From positions 1 through 54,730 of the forward strand of contig CALWCA010000008.1 in assembly GCA_944376235.1 (NCBI GenBank): a DNA stretch of 54,730 nucleotides. Direction: 5' to 3'. This DNA is from an uncultured Clostridia bacterium (lineage in GTDB: Bacteria > Bacillota > Clostridia > Oscillospirales > Feifaniaceae). Numbering within the stretch: the first letter of the stretch is position 1; the number at the start of each line of letters is the position of its first letter. The notes beneath the pieces are model-generated. The model worked only from the letters and a program-made list of their open reading frames with translations, had not been told where the DNA came from and did no database searches. The position numbers and the translations under genes are program-made. Shown one piece after another: positions 16,680 to 25,379 of this stretch.

Positions 16680-16890
16680 ATTCTCTCCCGCACCCTGAGG
16701 GCGCATGCCTTGGACCTGAACCGGCAGGCGGTGCAGGGGAAAAGCACCCATGCCGCTCACCGTCAAAAGCGTGTTCCGGGAGGGTGAGCCCTATCCCTGC
16801 TCCTCGGTTTTCAGGGCTTCTTCGCTGCCCTTTTGCATGTTCTCTCACACGCTACATGTCCTCCAAAGGGGCCCTCTGCGGCCCCCGGCG

Positions 16891-16927
16891 CAAAAAAGGC
16901 ACGATGCTGCTGCATCGTGCCTTTTTT
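16891..16927. terminator. Bidirectional terminator between cysK and the TSCPD gene
   Basis: GGCACGATGC (16898-16907) pairs with GCATCGTGCC (16912-16921), with an A-run before and a T-run after. It serves the convergent genes on both sides. Confidence 0.9.
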
Positions 16928-16978
16928 GGCGGTTCCCTATGTCCTCGGACAGCCCCCCGCACTTCAAAGTGCATCGCC

Positions 16979-17242
16979 TCAGATGGCGACGGGCTGCTCC
17001 GCCAGCACCTGCTCGAGCGCCCTGGCAAACTGATCGGGGCACGAGGTGTCCTTGCGTCCGCAGCGAATGCCCTTGAGCCGCTCCACTGCCTGCTGCGCCG
17101 GCATTCCCTCCACCAAAGAGCAGATCCCCTGCAGGTTGCCGTGACATCCGCCCTCAAAACGGGCGTTGTGAATCACGCCGTTTTCCAGCTCAAACTCCAG
17201 CTCATAAGAGCACACACCTCTCGGACGATACTGATATTTCAT
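16979..17242 (-). CDS. TSCPD domain protein
   Basis: The 87-residue protein contains GGCHGNLQGICSLVEGM and the family-defining TSCPDQFARAL near residue 68. The domain also occurs at the C-terminus of some ribonucleotide reductases, where cysteines bind metal; the small stand-alone form has no settled role. ATG 17242 is used because AAGGAG lies 9 bases upstream; the longer open frame includes the leader. It has its own strong promoter and ends at the shared terminator. Confidence 0.85.
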   Translation of the reverse strand: MKYQYRPRGVCSYELEFELENGVIHNARFEGGCHGNLQGICSLVEGMPAQQAVERLKGIRCGRKDTSCPDQFARALEQVLAEQPVAI

Positions 17243-17296
17243 CGCATTTTCTCCTTCCGTTTTATGGGAATTTTTATCTGTATCTCTTCTGGAAAC

Positions 17297-17325
17297 AGTA
17301 TAACATCCCACGCGCGTCCTGTCAA
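17297..17325 (-). promoter_or_regulatory. Promoter of the TSCPD gene
   Basis: On the minus strand TTGACA (complement of 17320-17325) and TATACT (complement of 17297-17302) are exactly 17 bases apart. Confidence 0.75.
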
Positions 17326-17599
17326 GGGAATTTCTCAAAGCCGTTCTTCAAAAAATGCCCCTTGTGCGGGCTGTCCTTTGTGCGCAGCGCCTGCCGGCCT
17401 GCGCATTTGCGCATTTTGCGCTTCCCCTGCCCTGACGCCGGGCGCTCCTATGGGGCCTCAAGGCCTCCCCTCTCAGGCAGTCGCAACAGATCCCCGCAGC
17501 AGCCTTTTCCCGGCAGTTGTGCGATTGGGAAAAATATGGTAGGATGGGGAAAAGAAATGCGCTGTTTTTGGATGCGGCGCACAAAACGGAGGCCTTTTT

Positions 17600-18475
17600 A
17601 TGTCATCTTCCCCCCATCCCATTCCCCGCGTTGCCGCCATTCACGACCTCTCCGGCTTCGGGCGCTGCGCCCTGGCGGTGGTCATTCCCGCCCTCTCGGC
17701 GCTGGGCATTCAGGTCTGTCCCATTCCCACTGCGGTGCTCTCCACCCAGACCGACGGCTTTGAAAACTTCACCTTCCGCGATCTGACCGACGACGTCTAC
17801 CCCATCTTCTCCCACTGGAGCAGCCTGGGCATTTCCATGGACTGTATTTATTCGGGCTTTCTTGGCTCTTTCGAGCAGATTTCCATTGTGCGCAGCATCT
17901 TCGAGCACAGCCCCGGGGCGCTGCGCGTGGTCGACCCCGTCATGGGAGACGACGGCGCGCTCTATTCCACCATGTCGGGCGAGATGGGCTACCGCATGAG
18001 AGAGCTGTGCAGCATGGCCGACGTCATCACCCCCAATCTCACCGAGTGCACTTATCTGCTTGACAGGCCCTATAAGGCAGCTCCGCTTGCGGCGGGCGAG
18101 CTGCATCGTCACCTGAAGGATTTGTGCGCCCTGGGAGCCAAAATCGCCGTTTTGACCGGCGCCGTGCTGCAGGACGGCATGCTGGTCAACTGTGCCTTTG
18201 ACAGCGTGCACGGCACCTTCTCCGAGGCCCGATGCCCCGTGCTGCCAAAGAGCTACCCCGGCACGGGAGACCTCTTCACCTCAGTCCTCACCGGGCTTTT
18301 GGTGCTGGGGGTTCCCCTGGAAAAAGCTCTCCGTCACACCACCGACTACCTTGCCAAAACCATCTCTCTGACCATTCAGATGGACACCCCGGTGCGCGAG
18401 GGCGTTGCCCTCGAGCGCACGCTGCCCCTGCTCACCGGCCTTGCCGCCCCCGGCTCGCCGCTCTTTTTGGCCTAA
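17600..18475 (+). CDS. pdxK: Pyridoxal/pyridoxamine kinase
   Basis: The 291-residue ribokinase-fold kinase phosphorylates B6 vitamers with ATP. The N-terminal AAIHDLSGFGRCALAVVIPAL, with STQTDGF soon after, is typical of the PdxK/PdxY group. RVVDPVMGDDGALY near residue 112 binds the substrate phosphate and metal. The GTGDLFTSVLTGLL anion hole with its catalytic Asp is near residue 225. It sits between PLP-using and redox genes but has its own likely promoter (TTGTGC, 17 bases, TAGGAT at 17517-17545). It ends before a terminator at 18729-18768. The ribosome site before ATG is weak (GGAGG about 12 bases upstream). Confidence 0.85.
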   Translation: MSSSPHPIPRVAAIHDLSGFGRCALAVVIPALSALGIQVCPIPTAVLSTQTDGFENFTFRDLTDDVYPIFSHWSSLGISMDCIYSGFLGSFEQISIVRSIFEHSPGALRVVDPVMGDDGALYSTMSGEMGYRMRELCSMADVITPNLTECTYLLDRPYKAAPLAAGELHRHLKDLCALGAKIAVLTGAVLQDGMLVNCAFDSVHGTFSEARCPVLPKSYPGTGDLFTSVLTGLLVLGVPLEKALRHTTDYLAKTISLTIQMDTPVREGVALERTLPLLTGLAAPGSPLFLA

Positions 18476-18728
18476 GGCCGCGCCGGGCGCCCGTGGAAGG
18501 CACGCCGTTTCTCCTGCGTCAGGCAGCTTTGCCCCTGCCCGCTCTCTCAAAGGGCGCGCCGGCTTCCCGCAAAGCCAAAGGCTTTGGGCTGCTGTCCGCG
18601 CTGCGGGCAGCAGCCTCCAAACGCCGGCCCTTTGGCCCCCGCCCGCAGCGCGGGCGGGGGCCTTTCTGCCCCAAAAAAGTGCGCCGCACCTTGCGTCTGC
18701 CCGTCTTGCTTTCCCGCTCAAATCAAAA

Positions 18729-18768
18729 GGGCCGTGCCGCAAAAGCGGCACGGCCCCATTTCTTTTTT
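18729..18768 (+). terminator. Terminator after pdxK
   Basis: GGGCCGTGCCGC (18729-18740) pairs with GCGGCACGGCCC (18745-18756) around an AAAA loop, followed by a T-rich tail. The remaining bases of 18476-18779 show no gene. Confidence 0.85.
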
Positions 18769-18779
18769 ACAGCCATTTT

Positions 18780-19325
18780 TCAATAGTTGTTGGCCTTGAG
18801 TTCAAAATAGCCCTGCGGATGGGCGCAGACGGGACAGATTTTTGGGGCCTCGCTGCCCACATGCACATGTCCGCAGTTGCGGCACACCCACACCACGTCG
18901 CTCTCCTTGGAAAAAATCCTCTGCGGCTGGGCCGTGAAGTTGTGCACCAGGGCCTGAAAGCGCATCTCGTGCTCCCGCTCGATTTCGGCCACGCCCTCAA
19001 ACAGGGCCGCAATCTCGGGATAGCCCTCCTCACGCGCCTGCTGCGCATAGTCGCGGTACATCTCGGTCCATTCCCCGTGCTCGCCCTGCATCGCCGTTTT
19101 GAGGTTCTCCAGCGTGGCGCTCTCGCCCTCCCCCAGCTGCTTGAGCCACAGCTCGGCATGCTCCTTTTCATTGGACGCCGTATCCTTGAAAATGGCGCTG
19201 ATTTGCTCGTAGCCCTCTTTTTTTGCAAGGCTGGCAAAGTAGTCGTATTTGGTGCGAACGCCGCACTCGGCGGCGTAGGCGGCCCTGAGATTGGCCCAGG
19301 TCTTGCTGTCTGTGCTCGGTTTCAC
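18780..19325 (-). CDS. rbr: Rubrerythrin
   Basis: The 181-residue protein has the two-part rubrerythrin layout. The four-helix di-iron domain (about 1-140) has ExxH-type ligands in SNEKEHAELWLKQL and VAEIEREHEMRFQAL. A C-terminal rubredoxin-like centre has two CxxC-type pairs in WVCRNCGHVHVG and KICPVCAHPQGYF. It reduces hydrogen peroxide in anaerobes. A GAGGACT site precedes ATG 19325. The neighbouring B6, cysteine and Fe-S enzymes fit an anaerobic redox setting, but it is transcribed alone. Confidence 0.95.
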   Translation of the reverse strand: MKPSTDSKTWANLRAAYAAECGVRTKYDYFASLAKKEGYEQISAIFKDTASNEKEHAELWLKQLGEGESATLENLKTAMQGEHGEWTEMYRDYAQQAREEGYPEIAALFEGVAEIEREHEMRFQALVHNFTAQPQRIFSKESDVVWVCRNCGHVHVGSEAPKICPVCAHPQGYFELKANNY

Positions 19326-19422
19326 GGGCAGTCCTCCTTTTGCGCTTGTTTGTGCTCAGTCTGCCCCTTTTTGCGCAAAATATGTCTGCCGGCAGGTTTT
19401 CCGAAAAAGAAGTGCCCGCTCA

Positions 19423-19452
19423 TTGACAGAGGGCATTTCTCCGTGGTATAAT
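19423..19452 (+). promoter_or_regulatory. tRNA-Gly promoter
   Basis: TTGACA (19423-19428) and TATAAT (19447-19452) lie 18 bases apart, 11 bases upstream of the tRNA. Confidence 0.85.
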
Positions 19453-19463
19453 ACCTTCACTGT

Positions 19464-19539
19464 GCGGATGTAGCTCATCTGGTAGAGCGCGACCTTGCCA
19501 AGGTCGAGGTAGCGAGTTCGAGCCTCGTCATCCGCTCCA
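19464..19539 (+). tRNA. tRNA-Gly (GCC)
   Basis: The cloverleaf is complete. Acceptor GCGGATG pairs with CATCCGC, and the anticodon stem CGACC/GGTCG closes the loop TTGCCAA (anticodon GCC). The T-arm contains GAGTTCGAGCCTC. The 3' CCA is encoded (19537-19539). A T-run follows directly. Confidence 0.96.
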
Positions 19540-19563
19540 TTTTTTTGCGCAGGCTGCGCGCAG

Positions 19564-19601
19564 CAAAGGGCCGGTGTGTCGGCGGACACACCGGCCCTTT
19601 G
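19564..19601. terminator. Hairpin terminator between tRNA-Gly and the aldo/keto reductase gene
   Basis: A 17-bp perfect stem, 19564-19580 with 19585-19601, has a GGCG loop. It lies between the tRNA (plus) and the 3' end of the minus-strand reductase gene and can serve both. Confidence 0.75.
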
Positions 19602-19640
19602 CCTGTTCTTTCCCAAAAAGCCGGCGTTTTGGCCCTTCTC

Positions 19641-20774
19641 TTATTCAAAGGCCTGCGCCACCTCTTTGAGCCAGCCGCAGATCCCGATGTGCTGCGGGCA
19701 GCTTTGCTCGCACTGCCTGCACTCGACGCAGGCCGAGGCAGGCGCATGCGTTTTGAGCATCTGGTCATACCGTTCCTTTGCGTTGGCCTGCCATCTGTCG
19801 CGCTTGTGCTGGTTGAAGAGCGTAAAATAGCGCGGAATGGGAATTTGCATGGGGCAGCCCTTGGTGCAGTAGGAGCAGCCCGTGCAGGGGATGGCCACCG
19901 CCTCGCCCACGATGCGCGCGGCCTGCCGCAGCACCTCCTTCTCGCTCCCGTCAAGCGGCACAAAGTCCCGCATAAAGGAGGTGTTGTCCTCCACCTGCTG
20001 CAGGTCCGACATGCCCGACAGAACCATGGCCACTCCCGGCTGGCTTGCCGCAAACCGGATGGCCCACGAGGCCGGGCTGCTGCCGGGCGCCGCCTGCTGC
20101 AAAAGCTCCTGCGCCGCTTTGGGCAGCGCAGCCAGCGTGCCGCCCTTGACCGGCTCCATGACAATCACCGGCTTGCCGTGCCTGCGGCAGACCTCCAAGC
20201 AGGCGCGCGACTGGATGACGGGGTGCTCCCAGTCGAGATAGTTGAGCTGAATCTGCACCACGTCGACCTCGGGGTGGCGCGTCAGGATTTGGTCGAGCAC
20301 GTCGGCCGTGTCGTGAAAGGAAAATCCGCAAAACCTCGTCTTTTTCTCCCGCCTTAGCTTTTGAAGCAGCTCAAAGCAGCCGAGCTGCTCAATGAGCCCC
20401 AAATGACTTTGGTCGACACTGTGCAGAAAATAAAAGTCAAAGTAGTCCACGCCGCACTTTTGCAGCTGCTCCTCAACCATTCCCTCCAGCTTTTGCGCAT
20501 CGTCGTCGGGCGTAAGCTCCAGACAGGGAAGCTTGGTGGTCAGCACAAAGGCGTCGCGCGGGTGCCGCCTGGCCAGCGCCTCGCGCACGAAGAGCTCGCT
20601 CTTGTAGTCCAGATAGGAGTAGGCCGTGTCAAAATACCGGAAGCCCCGCTCCAAAAAGAGGTCCACCATCTCCTTCATCTGCTCCACGTCCACGTCGCTC
20701 GCATCGTCGCCGTGGTGGGGCAGGCGAAGGCAGCCAAACCCCAGCTTTTTGTCAAACACCTCTGAAAGCTCCAT
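19641..20774 (-). CDS. Aldo/keto reductase with C-terminal 4Fe-4S ferredoxin domain
   Basis: The 377-residue protein has an aldo/keto reductase barrel (1-270) with the catalytic Asp and Tyr in RYFDTAYSYLDYKSE (about residues 45-59), a TKLPC Lys and a DFYFLHSVD strand. It is fused to a ferredoxin-like domain with cysteine clusters CTGCSYCTKGCP (about 296-307) and CVECRQCEQSCP (about 347-358). These Fe-S aldo/keto reductases are common in anaerobic Clostridia; substrates are unknown. It is divergent from a second reductase of the same layout at 20985, and it has its own promoter at 20851-20879. Confidence 0.92.
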   Translation of the reverse strand: MELSEVFDKKLGFGCLRLPHHGDDASDVDVEQMKEMVDLFLERGFRYFDTAYSYLDYKSELFVREALARRHPRDAFVLTTKLPCLELTPDDDAQKLEGMVEEQLQKCGVDYFDFYFLHSVDQSHLGLIEQLGCFELLQKLRREKKTRFCGFSFHDTADVLDQILTRHPEVDVVQIQLNYLDWEHPVIQSRACLEVCRRHGKPVIVMEPVKGGTLAALPKAAQELLQQAAPGSSPASWAIRFAASQPGVAMVLSGMSDLQQVEDNTSFMRDFVPLDGSEKEVLRQAARIVGEAVAIPCTGCSYCTKGCPMQIPIPRYFTLFNQHKRDRWQANAKERYDQMLKTHAPASACVECRQCEQSCPQHIGICGWLKEVAQAFE

Positions 20775-20850
20775 GCGTGCTTCTCCCCTCCTGTTGTCTT
20801 CTTGCCGTCAAAAGGCCGCTCCTGGAGCTTTGGCCCCGGAAGCTGGAGCT

Positions 20851-20879
20851 ATTATATCGCATTTCCCCTCCCCTTTCAA
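20851..20879 (-). promoter_or_regulatory. Promoter of the minus-strand aldo/keto reductase
   Basis: On the minus strand TTGAAA (complement of 20874-20879) and TATAAT (complement of 20851-20856) are 17 bases apart. Confidence 0.75.
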
Positions 20880-20880
20880 C

Positions 20881-20952
20881 GGCTGGAGCCCGCTCCAGCC
20901 TTCTTATTTTTTTAGCTTTTTCCTTGCGAAAGAAAAGGCATCGTGGTAAGAT
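20881..20952 (+). promoter_or_regulatory. Hairpin and promoter of the plus-strand aldo/keto reductase
   Basis: GGCTGGAG pairs with CTCCAGCC (20881-20900) and is followed by a T-rich run, a terminator-like element that would insulate the two divergent units. TTGCGA (20924-20929) and TAAGAT (20947-20952), 17 bases apart, form the promoter of the next gene. Confidence 0.6.
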
Positions 20953-20984
20953 AATGGAAAACAAAAGGAGAAGGAGAGGATTTT

Positions 20985-22115
20985 ATGGAATACAGAGAGC
21001 TGCGCGGCACAAAGGAAAAGGTGTCGCTGCTGGGGTTTGGCTGCATGCGCCTGCCCCGTCTGCACCCGGACAAGCCCGAGATCGACACCGAGCTCGGCCA
21101 GCGCATGGTGGACTACGCCTATTCCCACGGCGTCAACTATTTTGACACCGCCTACCCCTACCATGAAGGGCTCAGCGAATCCTTCATCGGGGCCGCCCTC
21201 TCCAAATATCCCCGGGAGAGCTACAACCTCGTGACCAAGCTGCCCACCTGGCTCATCAACGGCGAGGCCGACATCGAGCGCTATTTCAACGAGCAGCTGC
21301 AAAAGTGCGGCGTGGACTACTTTGACTTTTACCTCATCCACTCGCTCAACGCCGAACGCTTCGAGCTGGTGCAAAAGCACCACATGTTTGAGCACCTGTG
21401 CGAGCTGAAGGCCAGGGGTAAGATCCGCCACATCGGCTTTTCCTTCCACGACAAGCCCGACGTGCTTGAGCGCATCCTCGCCGCCCACGACTGGGAGTTT
21501 GCCCAGATTCAGCTCAACTATCTCGACTGGGAGCTTCAGGACGCCAAGCGTCAGTATGAGCTCATCGAGCAAAAGGGCATCCAGTGCACCATCATGGAGC
21601 CGGTGCGCGGCGGCATGCTGGCCACGCTGACGCCCGAGGCCGTCGACTGCTTTAAGCAGGCAAATCCAAGCGTCAGCACCGCAAGCTGGGCCATCCGCTA
21701 CGCCGCCTCGCTGCCCAACGTGCTCACCGTTTTGAGCGGTATGACCAACTTCGACCACGTCACCGACAACGTGGCCACCATGGAGGCCTTCCGTCCGCTC
21801 TCGCAGCAGGAGCGGGAGGTCATCGACAATGCCCTGGCAGCCTACCGCAAGGCCGTGACCATCCCCTGCACCGGCTGCCGCTACTGTATGGACTGTCCGG
21901 CAGGCGTCAGCATCCCCGAGGTCTTTGCCGCCTACAACCGCTACGCCACCAGCAAGAGCCGCTCCATGTTTGAAGAGCTCTATCACGCCCTTGACGCCGG
22001 CCAGCGCGCCGACAACTGCATCGCCTGCGGCACCTGCCTGCCCAAATGTCCCCAGCACATCGAAATTCCAAAGCACATGAAGCAAATCGCCGAGCTGGCT
22101 GCCAAAAAAGAGTAG
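20985..22115 (+). CDS. Aldo/keto reductase with C-terminal 4Fe-4S ferredoxin domain
   Basis: The 376-residue protein has the same architecture as its divergent neighbour. The reductase barrel has VNYFDTAYPYHEGLSE (about residues 49-64), TKLPTW and DFYLIHSLN. Two cysteine clusters follow, CTGCRYCMDCP (about 300) and CIACGTCLPKCP (about 346). The first cluster is one residue shorter than in the neighbour (CMDCP against CTKGCP). Shared blocks such as VDYFDFY, FSFHD and QIQLNYLDWE suggest an old duplication. It probably reduces an unknown carbonyl using ferredoxin or NAD(P)H electrons. AAGGAGAAGGAGAGG precedes ATG. Confidence 0.92.
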   Translation: MEYRELRGTKEKVSLLGFGCMRLPRLHPDKPEIDTELGQRMVDYAYSHGVNYFDTAYPYHEGLSESFIGAALSKYPRESYNLVTKLPTWLINGEADIERYFNEQLQKCGVDYFDFYLIHSLNAERFELVQKHHMFEHLCELKARGKIRHIGFSFHDKPDVLERILAAHDWEFAQIQLNYLDWELQDAKRQYELIEQKGIQCTIMEPVRGGMLATLTPEAVDCFKQANPSVSTASWAIRYAASLPNVLTVLSGMTNFDHVTDNVATMEAFRPLSQQEREVIDNALAAYRKAVTIPCTGCRYCMDCPAGVSIPEVFAAYNRYATSKSRSMFEELYHALDAGQRADNCIACGTCLPKCPQHIEIPKHMKQIAELAAKKE

Positions 22116-22911
22116 GGCCTCCTTCTGCCCGCAGGGCGCCTGAACTGTTCGCAGGGGGGAGCGCCTGGCTTTGAGAAATAACAGCAGGGCGGGCGGCAGC
22201 AGGAGGGCTGCCCTGCAGCAGCCCTCCTGCCCCAAGGTCTGCGTCTTTGGCTGCCCTTGCGCAAAAACCCCCTAAAAAGGCGCCTAAAGCAGGAGCTTTT
22301 CCCTTTGGAGAGCCTGAGAGAGCGCATTTTGCGGAAAACACCTGTCTTTTGGGCATCCCCCTGCCGCAGGACGGTCTTGTTTTGCAGCAACTGCTGCCGG
22401 GGAGGCGCGCCCCTTTTTCAAAAAAGAGCTCAAAAGCGCGGCAGGGCCTTTTGGAAGGCCCTGCCGCGCCTGTCTCCCGCCGGCTTTTGAGGCTGCAAAA
22501 GCCGGTAGCCCGACAAAAGCCCGCTTCCTGCGCGGCTGCTTTCTTTTTCCTTGCCTACCGCCCGGGAGCGGTAGGCACGCCGCAAAACGCCTGCTCCCGG
22601 CCAAGCGGTCTGTCCAAATCCAGAGACCCTTTGGAAAAACCCGGCTGCGGCCTGCAAAAGGCCGCAGCCGGGTCTCTTTTTGCCAGAGATGATAAAGGCT
22701 TCTTTTCTCCATCAGGCGCCTGCCTCTCAAACGCCGCCCTGCTGCGCGGCTTTTGAAAGGCGCTCCCTTTCTTCCGGGGCAGAGCCTTCCAGGGCGCTCC
22801 TGCCGGCAAGGTGCCCTCCCGGGCGTCCTGCCGCCCATTCTGCGCCGTGGCCGGGCACACCCCCGGGAGAGCCCCGCTTTGCGTGGCCCCCTTTGCCAAG
22901 GGTACAAAGGC
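22116..22911. other. 796-base gene-free stretch with four hairpins
   Basis: No gene is supportable. Hairpins lie at 22199-22230 (12-bp stem), 22436-22469 (15-bp stem, TTGG loop), 22552-22577 (10-bp stem) and 22639-22681 (14-bp stem followed by CTCTTTTT, a real terminator). Only the last has a T-run on the plus strand. The sequence between them is low in start sites and coding bias. Confidence 0.7.
22639..22681 (+). terminator. Intrinsic terminator in the gene-free stretch
   Basis: ACCCGGCTGCGGCC pairs with GGCCGCAGCCGGGT, followed by CTCTTTTT. It lies over 500 bases after the aldo/keto reductase, so it may end a non-coding transcript. Confidence 0.75.
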
Positions 22912-23610
22912 TCACTCCTGCGCGCCGTCGGGATCTTTTTCCTCCTGCTCCTGCCCGATGGGCGTGATCTCAATGGCGCTCAGGTGCCCCTTGGTCAGCT
23001 CGAGCTCGTCAAACAGCGTCTGCATCATCACGCGCAGCTGCTCGCCGTATCTCTGCGTGCCCTCGCGGATCTCCACATAGTCCGCCGTCATGCGGTCGAG
23101 CGCCCCGGCGACCCTGGCCACCTCCTGACGAAGCTGCTCCTGCACCAGACGCGCGTTGTCCCTGGCCGCAGCCACGATGCGCTCGGATTCCTCCCTCGCT
23201 CCGATGAGCGTCTGCGCAATGGAAAGCGCCTCCTTCTCGTAGCGCCCCGCGCGCTGCTCAAGCTCGGGAATGCGCGCCTCCAGCTCAGCCACCCTCTGCC
23301 GCAGCTCGTCTTCCTCCTTTGCGGCCCGGGCCTCGTCCTCAAAGTGCTTGCGCGCCTTCTCCATGAGCACGTCGTTGCCCGACTGCAGCGACTCCAGCCT
23401 GGCGTTTGCCTTCTCCAGCTCCTGCCTGAGCTGCTCGCTCTCCTGCTGCGCCCGGTCGCGCTCGCCGCGCAGACCGTCGGTCTCCTGCTCCGCCTTCTGG
23501 CATCGCGCGCTGACCTCCTCGATCTTCTTGCTCAGCTCCGCAATATAACGATTGACGTCTTCTTTATGAAACCCGCTCAGACTGGTGCGAAACATGCGCT
23601 TTTGCTCCAA
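22912..23610 (-). CDS. DivIVA domain coiled-coil protein
   Basis: The 232-residue protein starts MEQKRMFRTSLSGFHKEDVN. The GFHKEDVNRYI segment is the DivIVA N-terminal membrane-curvature motif. The rest, about residues 25-200, is a long Glu/Arg/Gln coiled coil with few hydrophobic interruptions, followed by an acidic tail. DivIVA-type proteins gather at septa and poles and organise division, chromosome or cell-wall proteins. This one is shorter and more divergent than classical DivIVA, so a SepIVA- or GpsB-like role is possible. It has its own promoter at 23653-23682. Confidence 0.8.
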   Translation of the reverse strand: MEQKRMFRTSLSGFHKEDVNRYIAELSKKIEEVSARCQKAEQETDGLRGERDRAQQESEQLRQELEKANARLESLQSGNDVLMEKARKHFEDEARAAKEEDELRQRVAELEARIPELEQRAGRYEKEALSIAQTLIGAREESERIVAAARDNARLVQEQLRQEVARVAGALDRMTADYVEIREGTQRYGEQLRVMMQTLFDELELTKGHLSAIEITPIGQEQEEKDPDGAQE

Positions 23611-23652
23611 ACTGTCCGCCGTCCTTTCGCAAAAAATGGGACTCCCTGTTGT

Positions 23653-23682
23653 ATTTTATCAGTATAGCAGACATTGCGTCAA
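23653..23682 (-). promoter_or_regulatory. Promoter of the DivIVA gene
   Basis: On the minus strand TTGACG (complement of 23677-23682) and TAAAAT (complement of 23653-23658) are 18 bases apart. The rest of 23683-24130 has one hairpin (about 23870-23905) and no supportable gene. Confidence 0.65.
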
Positions 23683-24130
23683 AAAGCAATGCACTCCCTG
23701 CGCGGCACGCCCCCCTCCCCGGCTCTGCGTCCATGTACCGCACCCTCGCAAACGGCCTGCGCATCCCAAAGCGGCCCTTTCGGGGACTGCCGCCTGCGGC
23801 AGCGCCTGCAAGGCCGACCCCCACGCCCTGCTCCTGAGAGGCCGCCTCCTGAGGGCTGCCCTTAAAAAAGGCCGTGCCCCGCAAAAGCGGGCCACGGCGG
23901 CCGCGTTCCCGGCCGGCCTGTCAATGCCCGGCCCGCACGTCCTCCAAGGCCTCTGCGGCGTTACCGTCCTTTCGGCAGGCGCCCTCCACGCCCTTTGTAT
24001 ACGCGCTTTCCATGCCCTTCCCCTCAAAGGAAAACTTTTCTTCCCCTCAAAAAAGCCTCTTCCCCGTGAAAAATACGCCGGCCCGCGGTATGATGAACAG
24101 GAAAACAGCCTCAAAAAAGGAGGGGCACCC

Positions 24131-25084
24131 ATGACGATGCCCACACGGACCATCCCGGTTTCCCACTTTCAGCTTGACGACATTGCAAACAGCGGACAGG
24201 TGTTTCGCTGGCGTCAGCTTGAGCCGGGCGGTTACCTGCTGCTGTCGGGCAGGCGCGCCGCCGTGGCGCGGCAGCCCCAAGAAAACCTGCTTGAGCTGAC
24301 CTGCCCGCCCCAGGACACCGCCTTCTGGACGCACTACCTGGCCCTCGACGACGACTACGACTCCATTTGGCAGGTGCTCGAGCACTGGGCGGACATCGAC
24401 GGACCAAACGCCTACCTCACCCGCGCCGTCCGCGCCGGGCGGGGCCTTCGCATCCTGCACCAGGAGCCCTTTGAAAGCACCGTTTCCTTTATCGTCTCCC
24501 AGAACAACAACATTCCGCGCATCCGAAAAATTTTGGAGCTGCTGTGCCGCAGGCTCGGCCCCGTCATCGTGCAGCCGCCCCTGCAGCCCGCCCCGGGAGG
24601 CCCCCTTTACGGCTTTCCCTGCGCACAGCGCCTGCGCTGTGCCGCGCAGCTTCAGGGGCTGGGGCTGGGATATCGCGATACCTACGTCGCCTGCGCGGCA
24701 GCCGCCTTTTCAGGGGCCCTCGCCCCTTTGCGCAAGCTCCCCCGCATGAGCCGGGAGCAGGCCCGCAGCACCCTCTTGTCGCTGCACGGCGTCGGCCCCA
24801 AGGTGGCCGACTGCATTCTTCTCTTCGGACTGGGACATCTCGACGCCTTCCCCAAAGACGTCTGGATCGGCCGCATCCTAAACAGGGAATTCCCCCAAGG
24901 CTTTCCCCTGCCGCGCTACGCCGGCTTTGCAGGCCTTCTGCAGCAGATGCTCTTTTTCTACGAGCGGCAGCAGCAGGGGCTCGTGCCCCCCGCCGGCACT
25001 TCGGCACAGCCTGCTCCCCCTCCCCGGGGGCCCGCTCACGGCCATGCCGCTCAAACTCCCCGTGCCTGCTCCAAATCGTCCTGA
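24131..25084 (+). CDS. ogg: 8-oxoguanine DNA glycosylase (OGG1 family)
   Basis: The 317-residue enzyme removes 8-oxoguanine from DNA and cleaves the abasic site. The OGG N-terminal domain has SGQVFRWRQ near residue 17 and the family signature FIVSQNNNIPRIRKILE near 120. The HhH-GPD core LHGVGPKVADCILLFGLGH (about 218-236) carries the Schiff-base lysine, and the catalytic Asp follows in FPKDVWI. ATG 24131 has AAAAAAGGAGG 7 bases upstream; the frame is open far upstream but without coding sense. The last 34 bases overlap a broken regulator gene on the opposite strand. Confidence 0.9.
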   Translation: MTMPTRTIPVSHFQLDDIANSGQVFRWRQLEPGGYLLLSGRRAAVARQPQENLLELTCPPQDTAFWTHYLALDDDYDSIWQVLEHWADIDGPNAYLTRAVRAGRGLRILHQEPFESTVSFIVSQNNNIPRIRKILELLCRRLGPVIVQPPLQPAPGGPLYGFPCAQRLRCAAQLQGLGLGYRDTYVACAAAAFSGALAPLRKLPRMSREQARSTLLSLHGVGPKVADCILLFGLGHLDAFPKDVWIGRILNREFPQGFPLPRYAGFAGLLQQMLFFYERQQQGLVPPAGTSAQPAPPPRGPAHGHAAQTPRACSKSS

Positions 25085-25262
25085 AACAACGCATCAATGC
25101 TGCACCCCAGCGCCTGGGCCAAGAGAGGCAGCTTGTCCGCACGGGGATTGGCGTCCCCCGTTTTCCCATTTGGTGATGGCCTGCTTAAGACACGTTGAGC
25201 TTCATCGCCAGCTCCTCCTGAGGCATGCTCTTTTCTAGCCGAAGCCTTTTGATGCCGTTCAT
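25051..25262 (-). pseudogene. Broken XRE-family (helix-turn-helix) regulator
   Basis: From ATG 25262, with AGGGAG upstream, the reading frame gives MNGIKRLRLEKSMPQEELAM then KLNVS, and stops at TAA where Gln (CAA) is expected. The helix continues in another frame (AITKWENG), and a further one-base shift in the G-run at about 25154 leads to NPRADKLPLLAQALGCSIDA, the normal XRE C-terminal half. One nonsense change and two +1 shifts therefore separate it from an intact protein of about 70 residues. It lies beside a very AT-rich patch and overlaps the ogg 3' end. Confidence 0.8.
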
Positions 25263-25379
25263 ATTTCTCCCTCTCTTCTTTGTCTGTTGTATCTTGCATC
25301 AAATCGTCTGGCATGTTCGGATGCAGCCGCTCCTCAAACCCGGGACACAAACGGCTTCTATGGGAGGGACTGCACGGCA

